Positions 7,984 to 16,970 of a DNA stretch of 64,000 bases are shown piece after piece. The DNA comes from Chromatiales bacterium. GTDB lineage: Bacteria; Pseudomonadota; Gammaproteobacteria; Steroidobacterales; GCA-2729495. The notes beneath the pieces were generated by a model. That model made no database searches. It had not been told where the DNA came from and was given only the letters and a program-made list of their open reading frames with translations. The stretch spans positions 434,001-498,000 of the forward strand of contig JACKNI010000002.1 of assembly GCA_024234935.1 (NCBI GenBank). The letters are read 5' to 3'. The translations under genes were made by a program, and so were the position numbers. Each line of letters opens with the position of its first letter. Positions within the stretch are counted from its first letter, which is position 1.

Positions 7984-8919
7984 ATGCAGAACACTCACGA
8001 GCGCGACGTTGTCGTCTCCGCCCTGAAACACGCGGCGCCTTACATCCGCCTCTACAAGAAGAAGATCTTCGTGTTGAAGGCCGGTGGCGAGGTCTTTGCG
8101 TCGGACTCGGCGACCCATCATCTGCTGGAGCAGGTCGCCCTGCTGCACCAGGTCGGCATACGGGTCGTGCTCGTGCACGGCGGCGGCCCGCAGTCCACGG
8201 AACTCGCCCAGGCACTCGGCGTGCCGACGCGCATGATCGGCGGCAGGCGGGTCACCGACAAGCAGACCCTCGATGTCAGCACCATGGTCCTCAACGGCCA
8301 GGTGAACACGCGCATCCTCGCGGCCTGCCGGGAACTGCACCTGCCTGCGGTCGGCATCAGCGGCGTGGATGGCGGACTGATCAAGGCGCACAAGCGTCCG
8401 CCCGTGAATGTCGAAGGACATGACGGCGGCCCCGTGGATTTCGGTTTCGTGGGCGACATCGACTCCGTCAATCCGGACGTGGTGCGGGCCCAGCTCGACA
8501 ATGGCCTGGTGCCGATCGTCAGCCCGCTTTCGGCGGATGATTCCGGCACGGTGCTGAACATCAATGCCGACACGGTCGCTGCCGCGCTGGCAACAGCGCT
8601 CGGCGCCTCGAAGCTGATCCTGACCATGGGCATGCCCGGGATCCTCGAGGATCGCGCGGACCCCTCCTCGCTGGTCTCCTACCTGGATCTCGATGATCTG
8701 CAGGAACTGCGCAAGAACGGCTCGCTGGCCGAAGGCATGCTGCCCAAGGCGCGTGCCATCGAAGCAGCGGTGCGTGGCGGTGTGCCGCGCGTGCACCTGA
8801 TTTCCTACAAGATTCGCGACAGCCTGCTGCTCGAGATCTTTACCAATGAAGGCACGGGGACGCTGGTCGTCGAGGACACCGATACGCTGACGCCTGAAGA
8901 ACAGGAAGCCGGCGCCTGA
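7984..8919 (+). CDS. argB: N-acylglutamate kinase
   Basis: About 311 residues, an amino-acid kinase that phosphorylates N-acylglutamate. It shows the lysine/glycine nucleotide loop VLKAGGEVF and the substrate loop VHGGGPQSTEL, and DFGFVGDI matches the family. The start at 7984 is preferred over ATG 7978 because AGGA at 7972-7975 gives a normal spacing only for 7984. Unlike the Xanthomonas NAGS-K fusion there is no C-terminal GNAT synthase domain, so the first pathway step must be encoded elsewhere or by gene X. Confidence 0.92.
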   Translation: MQNTHERDVVVSALKHAAPYIRLYKKKIFVLKAGGEVFASDSATHHLLEQVALLHQVGIRVVLVHGGGPQSTELAQALGVPTRMIGGRRVTDKQTLDVSTMVLNGQVNTRILAACRELHLPAVGISGVDGGLIKAHKRPPVNVEGHDGGPVDFGFVGDIDSVNPDVVRAQLDNGLVPIVSPLSADDSGTVLNINADTVAAALATALGASKLILTMGMPGILEDRADPSSLVSYLDLDDLQELRKNGSLAEGMLPKARAIEAAVRGGVPRVHLISYKIRDSLLLEIFTNEGTGTLVVEDTDTLTPEEQEAGA

Positions 8920-8941
8920 ACGCAGCATCGAGGTGCATGCC

Positions 8942-10138
8942 ATGAAACGTCTCTGGGACAAGGGCGAGCCGCTGGATGCGCGGATCCTGCGCTACACCGC
9001 CGGCGAAGATCATCTGCTCGACGCACGTCTGGTCGCCTATGACGTGCAGGCGTCCATCGCCCATGCGCAGATGCTGCACACCCAGAAGCTGCTGTCTGAC
9101 GCGGACCTGTCGGCGATCGTCAGCGGGCTGGAACTGCTCGGCGTGGCGCATGCGGCCGGCGAATGGCAGATCAGCCTTGAAGAAGAAGACTGCCATACCG
9201 CGCTCGAGCGGCGCCTGACCCAGGCGATCGGTGACGCCGGCAAACGCGTGCACCTCGGCCGCTCGCGAAACGACCAGGTACTGACAGCGCTGCGGCTCTA
9301 TCTGCTGGACGCCGCTGCGGGCATCGCCGAAGCCGCACAGGATGTCGCCGTCGCGCTGAACGAACTCGCCGCGCGGGAAACCGATACCGATCTGCCAGGC
9401 TATACCCACATGCAGCAGGCCATGCCGAGCTCGGTACCCTTGTGGGCCGGCGGTTTCGCAGCCGAACTGCGTGACGATGCCACGGGCATCGAAGCGAGCC
9501 GGCGGCGGATCAGCCGCAATCCGCTAGGCAGTGCGGCCGGCTATGGCGTTCCGGGCCTGCCCATCGACCGCGAAGCGACGCGGCGCAGCCTGCATTTCGA
9601 CACAGTGCATGAGCCCGTGACCGCCGTGCAGATCTCGCGCGGCAAGGCCGAGGCCGGACTGGTCTTCGAGTTGTGCCTGCTGACACAGGACCTCGGACGG
9701 ATCGCTGCTGACCTGCTCTTGTTCTATACGCAGGAGTTCCGTTTCATCAGCCTGCCCGACAACATGACGACCGGCTCTTCGATCATGCCGCAGAAGCGCA
9801 ACCCTGACGTGCTCGAACTGGTGCGCGGTGCGGGGCCGACGATGCAGGCAGCACTCGTCGAGATACTCGGTCTGCCGGCCAAGCTCGGCTCAGGCTATCA
9901 GCGCGACCTGCAGCGCATGAAGGCGCCGCTGTTCCGGGCCATCGACCTCGCCGGCGATTCGGCACGCGTGATGGCGCAGCTGATTCACGGAGTCAGGTTC
10001 CTGCCTGAAAACATCCGGCTCGACGACTCCATTCATGCTGCCGGGCGGGCCAATCGCCTGGTGCTGGAAGAAGGCCTGAGTTTTCGCGACGCCTACCTGC
10101 GCGTGGCCGCGGACCTGAAGAGGAAGCGCGGGCAATGA
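8942..10138 (+). CDS. argH: argininosuccinate lyase (compact form)
   Basis: A 398-residue enzyme splitting argininosuccinate to arginine and fumarate, the last step. GRSRNDQV (106-113), the THMQ region (155-158) and the fumarase-superfamily signature GSSIMPQKRNPD (278-289) are intact. ArgH is commonly near 430-460 residues; the C-terminal region is short here. The ATG at 8942 has GAGG eight bases upstream; GTG 8933 is also in frame but lies in that site. It closes the arginine operon, and its TGA overlaps the ATG at 10135 of the next reading frame. Confidence 0.92.
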   Translation: MKRLWDKGEPLDARILRYTAGEDHLLDARLVAYDVQASIAHAQMLHTQKLLSDADLSAIVSGLELLGVAHAAGEWQISLEEEDCHTALERRLTQAIGDAGKRVHLGRSRNDQVLTALRLYLLDAAAGIAEAAQDVAVALNELAARETDTDLPGYTHMQQAMPSSVPLWAGGFAAELRDDATGIEASRRRISRNPLGSAAGYGVPGLPIDREATRRSLHFDTVHEPVTAVQISRGKAEAGLVFELCLLTQDLGRIAADLLLFYTQEFRFISLPDNMTTGSSIMPQKRNPDVLELVRGAGPTMQAALVEILGLPAKLGSGYQRDLQRMKAPLFRAIDLAGDSARVMAQLIHGVRFLPENIRLDDSIHAAGRANRLVLEEGLSFRDAYLRVAADLKRKRGQ

Positions 10139-10380
10139 GGCGCACCGTGATGGCCCGGCGATCGCCGTATACTGTGTGCATGTTGCGCGCAGGCACAGCG
10201 CTGATGATGGCATTCACCCTCGCCGCCTGCGGCCTGAAGGGTGATCTCTATCTGCCGCCGCCGGAAGCGCCGGCCGGGAGCGTTGCCGCGCCCGTTGCGG
10301 CCGACGCCGACACGGATCAGGCCGACCGGGGCGAGCGCAAGACGATCCCTGCCACACCAGATCCCGCACTGTCGCGCTGA
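10135..10380 (+). CDS. lptM: LptM-type lipoprotein
   Basis: A small lipoprotein with lipobox LAAC followed by GLKGDLYLPPP, which closely matches the LptM (YifL) family consensus; LptM assists oxidative maturation of the LPS translocon LptD. The ATG at 10135 overlaps the argH stop (ATGA) and gives 81 residues. ATG 10180, beginning MLRAGTALMM, would give 66 residues, close to E. coli LptM, and is an equally plausible start. The C-terminal tail is acidic and low in complexity. Confidence 0.8.
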   Translation: MRRTVMARRSPYTVCMLRAGTALMMAFTLAACGLKGDLYLPPPEAPAGSVAAPVAADADTDQADRGERKTIPATPDPALSR

Positions 10381-10396
10381 ACGGGTAGCGTCGGGC

Positions 10397-13159
10397 ATGC
10401 CTGCACCACGCCGCCTGGTCCTGATCGACGGCAACTCCTATCTCTATCGCGCCTTTCATGCCCTGCCGCCGCTGACCACTTCCAGAGGTCAGCCGACTGG
10501 CGCGATCTTCGGTTTTCTCAACATGCTGCGGCAGATCCGCCGGGTCCAGGCGCCGGACCTGATCGCCGTGGTGATGGATGCGCCGGGGCCGACCTTCCGC
10601 GATGAGCTGTACGCGCACTACAAGGCCAACCGCGAAGCAATGCCGGACGACCTGCAGGCGCAGATCCCGCCGCTGATGGAAATGGTGAGAGCGCTCGGCA
10701 TCACGCTGCTGCGCGAATCCGGCGTCGAGGCCGACGATGTGATCGGGACGCTCGCGAAGCGCGCATACGCGGCAGGACTCGACACGCTGATTGCGACCAG
10801 CGACAAGGACATGGCGCAACTCGTCAACGAACGCATCCGGCTGTTCGACGGCATCAGCGGGCGGGTGCTTGATCCGGCCGGCGTGGTGGAAAAATTCGGC
10901 GTCCCGCCCGAACGCATGATCGACTGGCTGACCCTGGTCGGTGACACCTCGGACAACATCCCGGGCGTGCCCAGCGTCGGGCCGAAGACGGCGGCGAAGT
11001 GGCTCACTGAATACGGCAGTCTCGACGCCATCGTCGCGCGGGCCGGCGAGATCAAGGGCAAGGTCGGCGAAAAGCTGCGCGCACATCTGGACCAGTTGCC
11101 CCTGTCGCGCCAGCTCGCAACGATTCACTGCGACGTACCGCTGGACGAGAAGCCGGAGGACATGCGGCCCGGCGACCCCGATACGGAAGAGCTCACGCGG
11201 CTTTCTGAACTGCTCGAAATCCGCAGCCTGCTGAAAGGCATCGAGCCGAAGGCTGATGCGGGCGAAGGAACGGCAGGTGCAGCACCTGCCGCCGCTGAGC
11301 CGGCAACGACGAAAAGCGATGCACCGCCAGCCAGGCTGCCTGATCCAGTCACGCGGAACTACCAGACCATCGTCACGAAGGCCCAGCTGGCGGCCTGGCT
11401 GAAGCGCATCGAAAGCGCCGCGCTGGTCGCTTTCGATACCGAAACCACCAGCCTCGACTACATGCGGGCCGAGATCGTCGGGCTGTCCTTCGCGCTGGAT
11501 GCCGGTGACGCAGCCTATCTGCCTGTCGCGCACCGCTATGTCGGCGCACCCGATCAGCTCGATCGCGAAGACTCGCTCGCGACGCTCAAACCCTGGCTGG
11601 AGAACCCGGCCGCACACAAGGTCGGTCACCATCTGAAGTACGATGCACACGTGCTCGCCAACCACGGCATCCGGCTGGCCGGCATGCGCTACGACACCAT
11701 GCTCGAGTCCTATGTACTGGACAGCACGGCTACCCGACACGATCTCGATTCAGTGGCGAGGAAATACCTCGGCGTCGACACCATCCATTTCGAGGATGTG
11801 GCCGGCAAGGGCGCGAAGCAGATTACTTTTGACCAGGTGAGCGTCGAGCTGGCCAGCGAATATGCGGCCGAGGATGCCGACATCACGTTGCGCCTGCATC
11901 ACCAGCTCTGGCCGCAGCTCACTGCGGCGCCCGGACTCAGCGCGCTGTACGAGGATATCGAACAGCCGCTGGTGCCGGTTCTGACCCGGATGGAAGAAAC
12001 GGGCGTGCTGGTCGATACGCGGCTGCTGCGCACCATGTCCGGCGAGTTTGCCGAAAAGATGGCGGTGCTGGAGAAGCTTGCCCACGAGGAAGCCGGTCAT
12101 CCCTTCAACCTGAATTCACCGAAGCAGCTGCAGGCCGTGCTGTTTGACGAACTCAAGCTGCCCGTCCGGCAATACACGCCGACCAGGCAACCGTCTACCA
12201 ACGAGGATGCACTGGCCGAACTGGCGGATGAATTTCCGCTGCCAAAACTGATCCTCGATTACCGCTCGCTGAGCAAGCTGAAATCCACCTACACGGACAA
12301 GCTGCCCGAACAGGTCTGCGCGCGCACCGGGCGCATCCATACCTCCTATCACCAGGCAGTCGCTGCAACGGGACGCCTGTCCTCATCCGATCCCAACCTG
12401 CAGAACATCCCGATCCGCTCCGAAGAAGGGCGGCGTATCCGGCAGGCGTTCATCGCGCGCGAGGGCTGCGTGCTGCTCGCGGCGGACTACTCGCAGATTG
12501 AACTGCGGATCATGGCGCATCTTTCCGGTGACGAAGGTCTGCTCGGCGCTTTTGCCGAAGACCGTGACATACACCAGGCCACTGCCGCCGAAGTCTTCGA
12601 CACGCCGCTTGCCGAGGTCAGCAAGGACCAGCGCCGCTCCGCCAAGGCGATCAACTTCGGCCTGATCTACGGCATGTCGGCTTTCGGGCTGGCCCGCCAG
12701 CTCGGCATCAGTCGCGAGGAAGCGGCGCGCTACGTCGAGCTGTATTTTCTGCGCTATCCGGGCGTCAAGGCGTACATGGAGCGCACCCGCGAACAGGCTC
12801 GCGAACAGGGCTATGTGGAGACCGTGTTTGGCCGCCGCCTGTATCTGCCGGATATCCGTGCGCGGCAGGCGGCACGGCGGCAGTATGCGGAACGCAGCGC
12901 GATCAATGCCCCGATGCAGGGCAGCGCCGCGGACATCATCAAGCGAGCCATGATCAGCACCGATGCCTGGCTGCAGCAGAGCGGCACGGGCGCACAGCTC
13001 ATCATGCAGGTCCACGATGAGCTGGTGCTGGAAGTTCCGGCAAAGAGCCTGGCCACCGTTCGCAGCCAGGTCGTGGCAAGGATGTCCGCGGCAGCTCAGC
13101 TGCGCGTGCCACTGCGGGTGGACGTCGGGCATGGCGCGAACTGGGACGAAGCGCACTGA
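10397..13159 (+). CDS. polA: DNA polymerase I
   Basis: A 920-residue, full-length Pol I. The 5' nuclease domain covers about residues 1-290. A proofreading domain follows an Ala/Pro-rich linker and keeps FDTETT with its metal-binding acidic residues. The polymerase domain carries ADYSQIELR (motif A), RRSAKAINFGLIYGMS (motif B) and MQVHDEL (motif C). It processes Okazaki fragments and fills repair gaps. The ATG at 10397 gives the family start PRRLVLIDGNSYLYRAF. A strong terminator-like hairpin lies about 120 bases downstream. Confidence 0.97.
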   Translation: MPAPRRLVLIDGNSYLYRAFHALPPLTTSRGQPTGAIFGFLNMLRQIRRVQAPDLIAVVMDAPGPTFRDELYAHYKANREAMPDDLQAQIPPLMEMVRALGITLLRESGVEADDVIGTLAKRAYAAGLDTLIATSDKDMAQLVNERIRLFDGISGRVLDPAGVVEKFGVPPERMIDWLTLVGDTSDNIPGVPSVGPKTAAKWLTEYGSLDAIVARAGEIKGKVGEKLRAHLDQLPLSRQLATIHCDVPLDEKPEDMRPGDPDTEELTRLSELLEIRSLLKGIEPKADAGEGTAGAAPAAAEPATTKSDAPPARLPDPVTRNYQTIVTKAQLAAWLKRIESAALVAFDTETTSLDYMRAEIVGLSFALDAGDAAYLPVAHRYVGAPDQLDREDSLATLKPWLENPAAHKVGHHLKYDAHVLANHGIRLAGMRYDTMLESYVLDSTATRHDLDSVARKYLGVDTIHFEDVAGKGAKQITFDQVSVELASEYAAEDADITLRLHHQLWPQLTAAPGLSALYEDIEQPLVPVLTRMEETGVLVDTRLLRTMSGEFAEKMAVLEKLAHEEAGHPFNLNSPKQLQAVLFDELKLPVRQYTPTRQPSTNEDALAELADEFPLPKLILDYRSLSKLKSTYTDKLPEQVCARTGRIHTSYHQAVAATGRLSSSDPNLQNIPIRSEEGRRIRQAFIAREGCVLLAADYSQIELRIMAHLSGDEGLLGAFAEDRDIHQATAAEVFDTPLAEVSKDQRRSAKAINFGLIYGMSAFGLARQLGISREEAARYVELYFLRYPGVKAYMERTREQAREQGYVETVFGRRLYLPDIRARQAARRQYAERSAINAPMQGSAADIIKRAMISTDAWLQQSGTGAQLIMQVHDELVLEVPAKSLATVRSQVVARMSAAAQLRVPLRVDVGHGANWDEAH

Positions 13160-13282
13160 TTTCCGCCGCCATGCGGCGGGAACTTCGCCTGTCCGGATCC
13201 ATCAAAAACCATGACCAAGCCGCTTCGGCCCGCCCCCCCGGCCCGAAGCGTGAGCCGGTAACCCCTGACCGGTAGTGCTGGC

Positions 13283-13322
13283 TGGCCCCGGACGCTTCAT
13301 CCCCCCTTGGCGTCCGGGGCCA
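13283..13322 (+). terminator. rho-independent terminator after polA
   Basis: A GC-rich 13-base inverted repeat, tggccccggacgc at 13283-13295 against gcgtccggggcca at 13310-13322, with a 14-base loop, followed by ATTTTATT. It lies between the convergent polA and engB genes and should end transcription from polA. Confidence 0.85.
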
Positions 13323-13372
13323 ATTTTATTCCGCCACCGGCCATCCCCCTGGCGACCGGCCGCGCCGGTCAT

Positions 13373-13969
13373 TCACGCAACAGGACGCGCCTCAAGCATG
13401 GCATTCAGGTGAGCGCGCGCTTCCTCCAGACCCAGCTTCTTGGTCGCAGAAAACAACTGCACGCTCACTTCGGCGCCCAGCTCTTCCCGCCCTTTTGCCA
13501 GCGCCGCTGCGGCTTCCTGGCGTGACAGCTTGTCAGCCTTGGTCAGCAGCACATGAATCGGACCATTCAGGGAGTGCGCCCACTCCAGCATCTGCCAGTC
13601 GATATCGCCAAGTCCCCGCCGGCTATCGACGATCAGGAAAAGGCCGGTGAGCGAATCGCGCGCATGGAAGTAGTCGTCGAGCAGCTCCCGCCAGTGATCA
13701 CGCATCTCTTTCGAGACCCGTGCATAGCCGTAACCCGGCAGGTCGATCAGCCGGCGCACGTCGTCCAGCGCAAAGAAGTTGATGAGCTGGGTGCGGCCGG
13801 GGGTCTTGCTGGTACGCGCAAAGTCGCGGCGGTTGAGGATGGCGTTGATGGCACTGGATTTCCCCGCGTTCGAGCGCCCGGCGAAGGCAACTTCGCGGCC
13901 CTCATCAGTGATGAACTGGGCAGCGCGTGCAGCGCTCGTGATGAAACGGGCTTCGGGATACAGGGACAT
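13373..13969 (-). CDS. engB: ribosome biogenesis GTP-binding protein EngB/YsxC/YihA
   Basis: A 198-residue GTPase with G1 GRSNAGKSS, the switch/G2 region TPGRTQLINFF, G3 DLPGYG, G4 TKAD and G5-like LFSATK. EngB acts in assembly of the large ribosomal subunit. Length is typical. It is convergent with polA and divergent from the cytochrome c4 gene, the arrangement also found in pseudomonads. Confidence 0.95.
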   Translation of the reverse strand: MSLYPEARFITSAARAAQFITDEGREVAFAGRSNAGKSSAINAILNRRDFARTSKTPGRTQLINFFALDDVRRLIDLPGYGYARVSKEMRDHWRELLDDYFHARDSLTGLFLIVDSRRGLGDIDWQMLEWAHSLNGPIHVLLTKADKLSRQEAAAALAKGREELGAEVSVQLFSATKKLGLEEARAHLNAMLEARPVA

Positions 13970-14001
13970 TTGCGGGCGAATGGAGCGAGAATTTTTTCGT
14001 G

Positions 14002-14007
14002 TACAAT
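14002..14007 (+). promoter_or_regulatory. -10 element for the cytochrome c4 gene
   Basis: TACAAT preceded directly by TG in the short divergent region between engB and the cytochrome gene, about 60 bases before its ATG. The -35 position is weak (AATGGA, 17 bases upstream). Tentative. Confidence 0.35.
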
Positions 14008-14066
14008 GCGGCGCTGCCCGAGTCTAGCACGTGACTCGCCCCTTATTTTCCTTACAGAACAAGCTT

Positions 14067-14720
14067 ATGGACACCGCAAAAACCCTGCGTCGAACGATTT
14101 CCCTGTGGCGCTTTCTGGGCTGTGCCGGCACCCTCGCCACCGGTCTGCTGCTGCTCAGCCCCGCACATGCCGCGGGCTCGGCTGAAGCAGGCCAGGCCCG
14201 CTCGATCGTCTGTGCGGGCTGCCATGGTGCAGATGGCAACAGTTTCAACCCCGAGTGGCCGAGTCTCGCCGGCCAGAACGAAAGCTACCTGGTCAAGGCG
14301 ATGCAGTCCTTCAAGGACGGCAGCCGGCAGAATGTGCTGATGAATGCCCAGGCGGCGGCGCTGAGCGATCAGGACATGCAGGACCTCGCAGCCTGGTTCA
14401 GCGCGCAGAAGCTTGCCGGCAAAACGGCCGATCCCGCGCTGGTCAGCAGCGGCGAACGTCTGTTTCGGGGTGGTAACAAGGCAAGCGGCGTACCGGCCTG
14501 CGGCGCCTGTCACGGCCCCGGCGGCCAGGGCAACAGTGCGGCGGGCTGGCCTGCGATTGCCGGGCAGCATGCCACTTATTCCACCAATCAGCTGCTTGCC
14601 TATCGCAGCAAACAGCGCGCCACCGATGGCGATACCCAGATGATGCGCACCACCGCATCCCGGCTGACCGATGAAGAAATCCAGGCGGTAACGTCCTACC
14701 TGCAGGGCCTGCACCCCTGA
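14067..14720 (+). CDS. diheme cytochrome c4
   Basis: A 217-residue exported cytochrome with a signal peptide ending near AHAAGS and two heme-binding motifs, CAGCH and CGACH, one in each half, so the protein is an internal duplication typical of cytochrome c4. It carries electrons in the periplasm towards terminal oxidases. The ATG at 14067 is preferred because it gives a standard signal peptide; GTG 14031 is open but adds a non-signal extension. dsbA follows after 32 bases, likely in the same transcript. Confidence 0.93.
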   Translation: MDTAKTLRRTISLWRFLGCAGTLATGLLLLSPAHAAGSAEAGQARSIVCAGCHGADGNSFNPEWPSLAGQNESYLVKAMQSFKDGSRQNVLMNAQAAALSDQDMQDLAAWFSAQKLAGKTADPALVSSGERLFRGGNKASGVPACGACHGPGGQGNSAAGWPAIAGQHATYSTNQLLAYRSKQRATDGDTQMMRTTASRLTDEEIQAVTSYLQGLHP

Positions 14721-14752
14721 GCCACCCCCGCAGCTTTCCCGGAGATCGCGCC

Positions 14753-15607
14753 ATGAAGCTCTTCCGCTCCGTTCTCGTCATCACGCTGCTCAGCGTCCTC
14801 GCGGCTTGCGGCAAGGCATCGGAACCCCAGGCGGTGGCAACGCCCGCCAGCGCGCCGGAAGACAACAGCGTCGCGACCATCGCTGCTCCGGCTGTCGAGC
14901 CCGCAGCAGAAGTGTCCCCGACGGCCGAAGCGGTTGCCGCATCGGTTGACGAAACCGTCGAGGCGGCTGCGCAATCGCCGCTTCCGGCCAGGGATATCGT
15001 GCTGCCGGCGAACAGCCAGCCGGCCGCCAAGCAGACCAACTGGCAGTACAAGGAAGGCGATTACTACACCACCCTGACTGCAGCGCAGGGCAGCAGCAGC
15101 CCGGCCGGCAAGATCGAGGTGGCCGAAATATTCTGGTATGGCTGCGGGCACTGCTACAACCTGGAGCCGGTGATCGGGGAATGGGAGAAGCGGCTGCCCG
15201 CTGATGTCAATCTGGTGCGCATCCCGGTGATGTGGAACCCGACCAACGAGATTCACGGCCGGATCTTCTATACGGCTGAAGCGCTGGGCAAGCGCGCGCA
15301 GATCTCTCCGGCGGTCTTCAAGGCCATCCATATCGAAAACCGGCCGATGACCGACGAACAGGACATCCAGAAGCTGTTCGCGGAATTCGGCGTATCGGCC
15401 GATACCTTCAACAAGACTTTCCGTTCCTTCGCGGTCGAAAGCCAGCTGCGCCGTGCCAAGGATCTGACAACCAAGTACCACGTGAAGGGCGTACCCCTGC
15501 TCGTCGTCGACGGCAAGTACCTGACGGACGGACCGAAGATCAAGAGCCACGACGACCTGCTGGCCGTGGCCGAAGAGCTGGTGCAACGCGAGCGGCAGAA
15601 TCGCTGA
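14753..15607 (+). CDS. dsbA: DsbA-family thiol oxidoreductase, lipoprotein form
   Basis: A 284-residue protein. Residues 1-19 are a lipoprotein signal with lipobox LAAC, then about 70 residues of Ala/Pro/Glu-rich linker, then a thioredoxin-fold domain with the CGHC active site in FWYGCGHCYNL and the cis-proline loop KGVPLLVV. DsbA forms disulfides in periplasmic proteins. The lipid anchor and long tether are unusual for DsbA, which is normally soluble. It follows cytochrome c4, as in pseudomonads. TTG start choices are not needed; ATG 14753 has GGAG upstream. Confidence 0.92.
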   Translation: MKLFRSVLVITLLSVLAACGKASEPQAVATPASAPEDNSVATIAAPAVEPAAEVSPTAEAVAASVDETVEAAAQSPLPARDIVLPANSQPAAKQTNWQYKEGDYYTTLTAAQGSSSPAGKIEVAEIFWYGCGHCYNLEPVIGEWEKRLPADVNLVRIPVMWNPTNEIHGRIFYTAEALGKRAQISPAVFKAIHIENRPMTDEQDIQKLFAEFGVSADTFNKTFRSFAVESQLRRAKDLTTKYHVKGVPLLVVDGKYLTDGPKIKSHDDLLAVAEELVQRERQNR

Positions 15608-15646
15608 GCCTCGCGCCGGAAGCGGCGCGTAGTTCCGGATTGCCGA

Positions 15647-16105
15647 CTATTTCAGCGACGGTGTCTCAGCCGCGTGAGCGGCACAGGCCTCGCAGTTGAC
15701 CCAGCCGGAATCACCGTCGGCAAAGTGCTCTTTCTTCCAGATCGGCACGCGGTGTTTCACTTCGTCGATGATGTAGCGGCAGGCGGCAAAGGCAGCATCC
15801 CGGTGCGCCGCTGACACCCCGACCCAGACCGCCAGCTCGCCGATTTCCAGCTTGCCGAGCCTGTGGATGCAGTGCGCCTTGCTGATACCGAAGCGGGCGA
15901 AAGCTTCGGCAATGATCCGCTCGCCTTCCTTGACGCCCAGCTGCTCGTAGCCTTCATACTCGAGATACAGCACGCCAGCGCGTCCATCGTTGTGATTGCG
16001 CACCCAGCCTTCGAAACTCGCATAGCCTCCCGCCACCGGATCAGCAAGCAGCGCCCGGTACGGCGCCAGATCAAAACGCTCGCGCTTGAAACCGAAGTGA
16101 CTCAT
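15647..16105 (-). CDS. moaE: molybdopterin synthase catalytic subunit MoaE
   Basis: A 152-residue MoaE. Motifs seen are GGYASFEGWVRNHN near the N-terminus, LEYEGY, HRLGKLEIGE, and KHRVPIWKKEHF with the active-site lysines. With MoaD it inserts sulfur into cyclic pyranopterin to form molybdopterin. The C-terminus adds a short tail with CEAC. The start overlaps moaD by four bases (ATGA), so the two subunits are coupled. Confidence 0.95.
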   Translation of the reverse strand: MSHFGFKRERFDLAPYRALLADPVAGGYASFEGWVRNHNDGRAGVLYLEYEGYEQLGVKEGERIIAEAFARFGISKAHCIHRLGKLEIGELAVWVGVSAAHRDAAFAACRYIIDEVKHRVPIWKKEHFADGDSGWVNCEACAAHAAETPSLK

Positions 16106-16341
16106 CCGCCAGCTACCGGCGGGATGAACACCACCATGTCGCCATCCCGCAGTGGCGTGCTCCAGTCACGGAATTCATCGTTTACCGCGACCTTGAGACG
16201 CCCGAGCGGCGGGAAGGCGTGGCGCCGGTCGAGTTCCTCATAGAGGTCGCCCACCGTCACGGCGGCGGTGGAGAGGGCTTCGTGCGCAGAGCCGACATGC
16301 TCACGCAGGATTGCAAAGTATTCGACGCGTACCTTGACCAT
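16102..16341 (-). CDS. moaD: molybdopterin synthase sulfur carrier subunit MoaD
   Basis: A 79-residue ubiquitin-fold protein ending in the required Gly-Gly (PPVAGG), the site of thiocarboxylation. It partners MoaE, with which it overlaps by ATGA. The upstream gene encodes a MobA/MocA-like nucleotidyltransferase nine bases away, so this is a small molybdenum-cofactor operon. Confidence 0.94.
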   Translation of the reverse strand: MVKVRVEYFAILREHVGSAHEALSTAAVTVGDLYEELDRRHAFPPLGRLKVAVNDEFRDWSTPLRDGDMVVFIPPVAGG

Positions 16342-16350
16342 GGGCGCAGT

Positions 16351-16953
16351 TTAGCCCAGCGTGCGCTCGAGGCGAGTGAGCTCGTCCGGGGTATCAGCGT
16401 CGAGCGCTGCCGAGGGCATCGCCACCACGCTGCGCTGCTCTGCGCTTTCAAGCACGGCGCGCGCGCCCTGGTCACCGCGCAGCAGGGCAAGCTGCGACCA
16501 GACCGCACGGGGAAAGATCGCCGGCGGTGCCGGGTGGCCGTCGAACTGCGCCGCCGCCATCAGCTCGGGCGCTGCATGCCACGCCGCAACCAGCCGGGCC
16601 AGGTCATCTGCGGTGACGGCCGGCAGGTCACAGGGCATCACGAGTACGGCATCCGCGCCAACTGGCAGGGCGCGTATGCCGCAAGCAAGCGAACTGGCGA
16701 GGCCGCTCGCCCAGTCCTCATTCACGACAAGCTGCACACCATCCGGCGCAACGAGCTCCCGTATGGCCTGTTCGGCCGTGCCCGCCACGACATAAACGCC
16801 GACCGGACAAAATTGCGCGAGCAGGGTAGTGGTGTGGCGCACGAGCGGTATGCCGCGAAACAGGGCCAGGGGCTTCGGTGTACCGAAACGCAGCGAGGCC
16901 CCTGCGGCGAACACCAGGCCCGCGAGCTGGGGAGATTGCCTGTGTACGTTCAT
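16351..16953 (-). CDS. MobA/MocA-like nucleotidyltransferase
   Basis: A 200-residue NTP transferase with the N-terminal loop LVFAAGASLRFGTPK, matching LAAG-x-S-x-R-x-G-x-x-K, and the metal-binding MPCDLP. Such enzymes attach CMP or GMP to molybdopterin. The form with a short LFRG loop resembles MocA (cytidylyl) as much as MobA (guanylyl), so specificity is open. It is followed by moaD within nine bases. Confidence 0.88.
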   Translation of the reverse strand: MNVHRQSPQLAGLVFAAGASLRFGTPKPLALFRGIPLVRHTTTLLAQFCPVGVYVVAGTAEQAIRELVAPDGVQLVVNEDWASGLASSLACGIRALPVGADAVLVMPCDLPAVTADDLARLVAAWHAAPELMAAAQFDGHPAPPAIFPRAVWSQLALLRGDQGARAVLESAEQRSVVAMPSAALDADTPDELTRLERTLG

Positions 16954-16970
16954 CGTTCGGGTCTGCCCGA

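Noticed and set aside
10214..11740. Long minus-strand frame opposite polA
   Set aside because: Mirror of polA codons, low-complexity Arg/Asp/Val composition and no domain.
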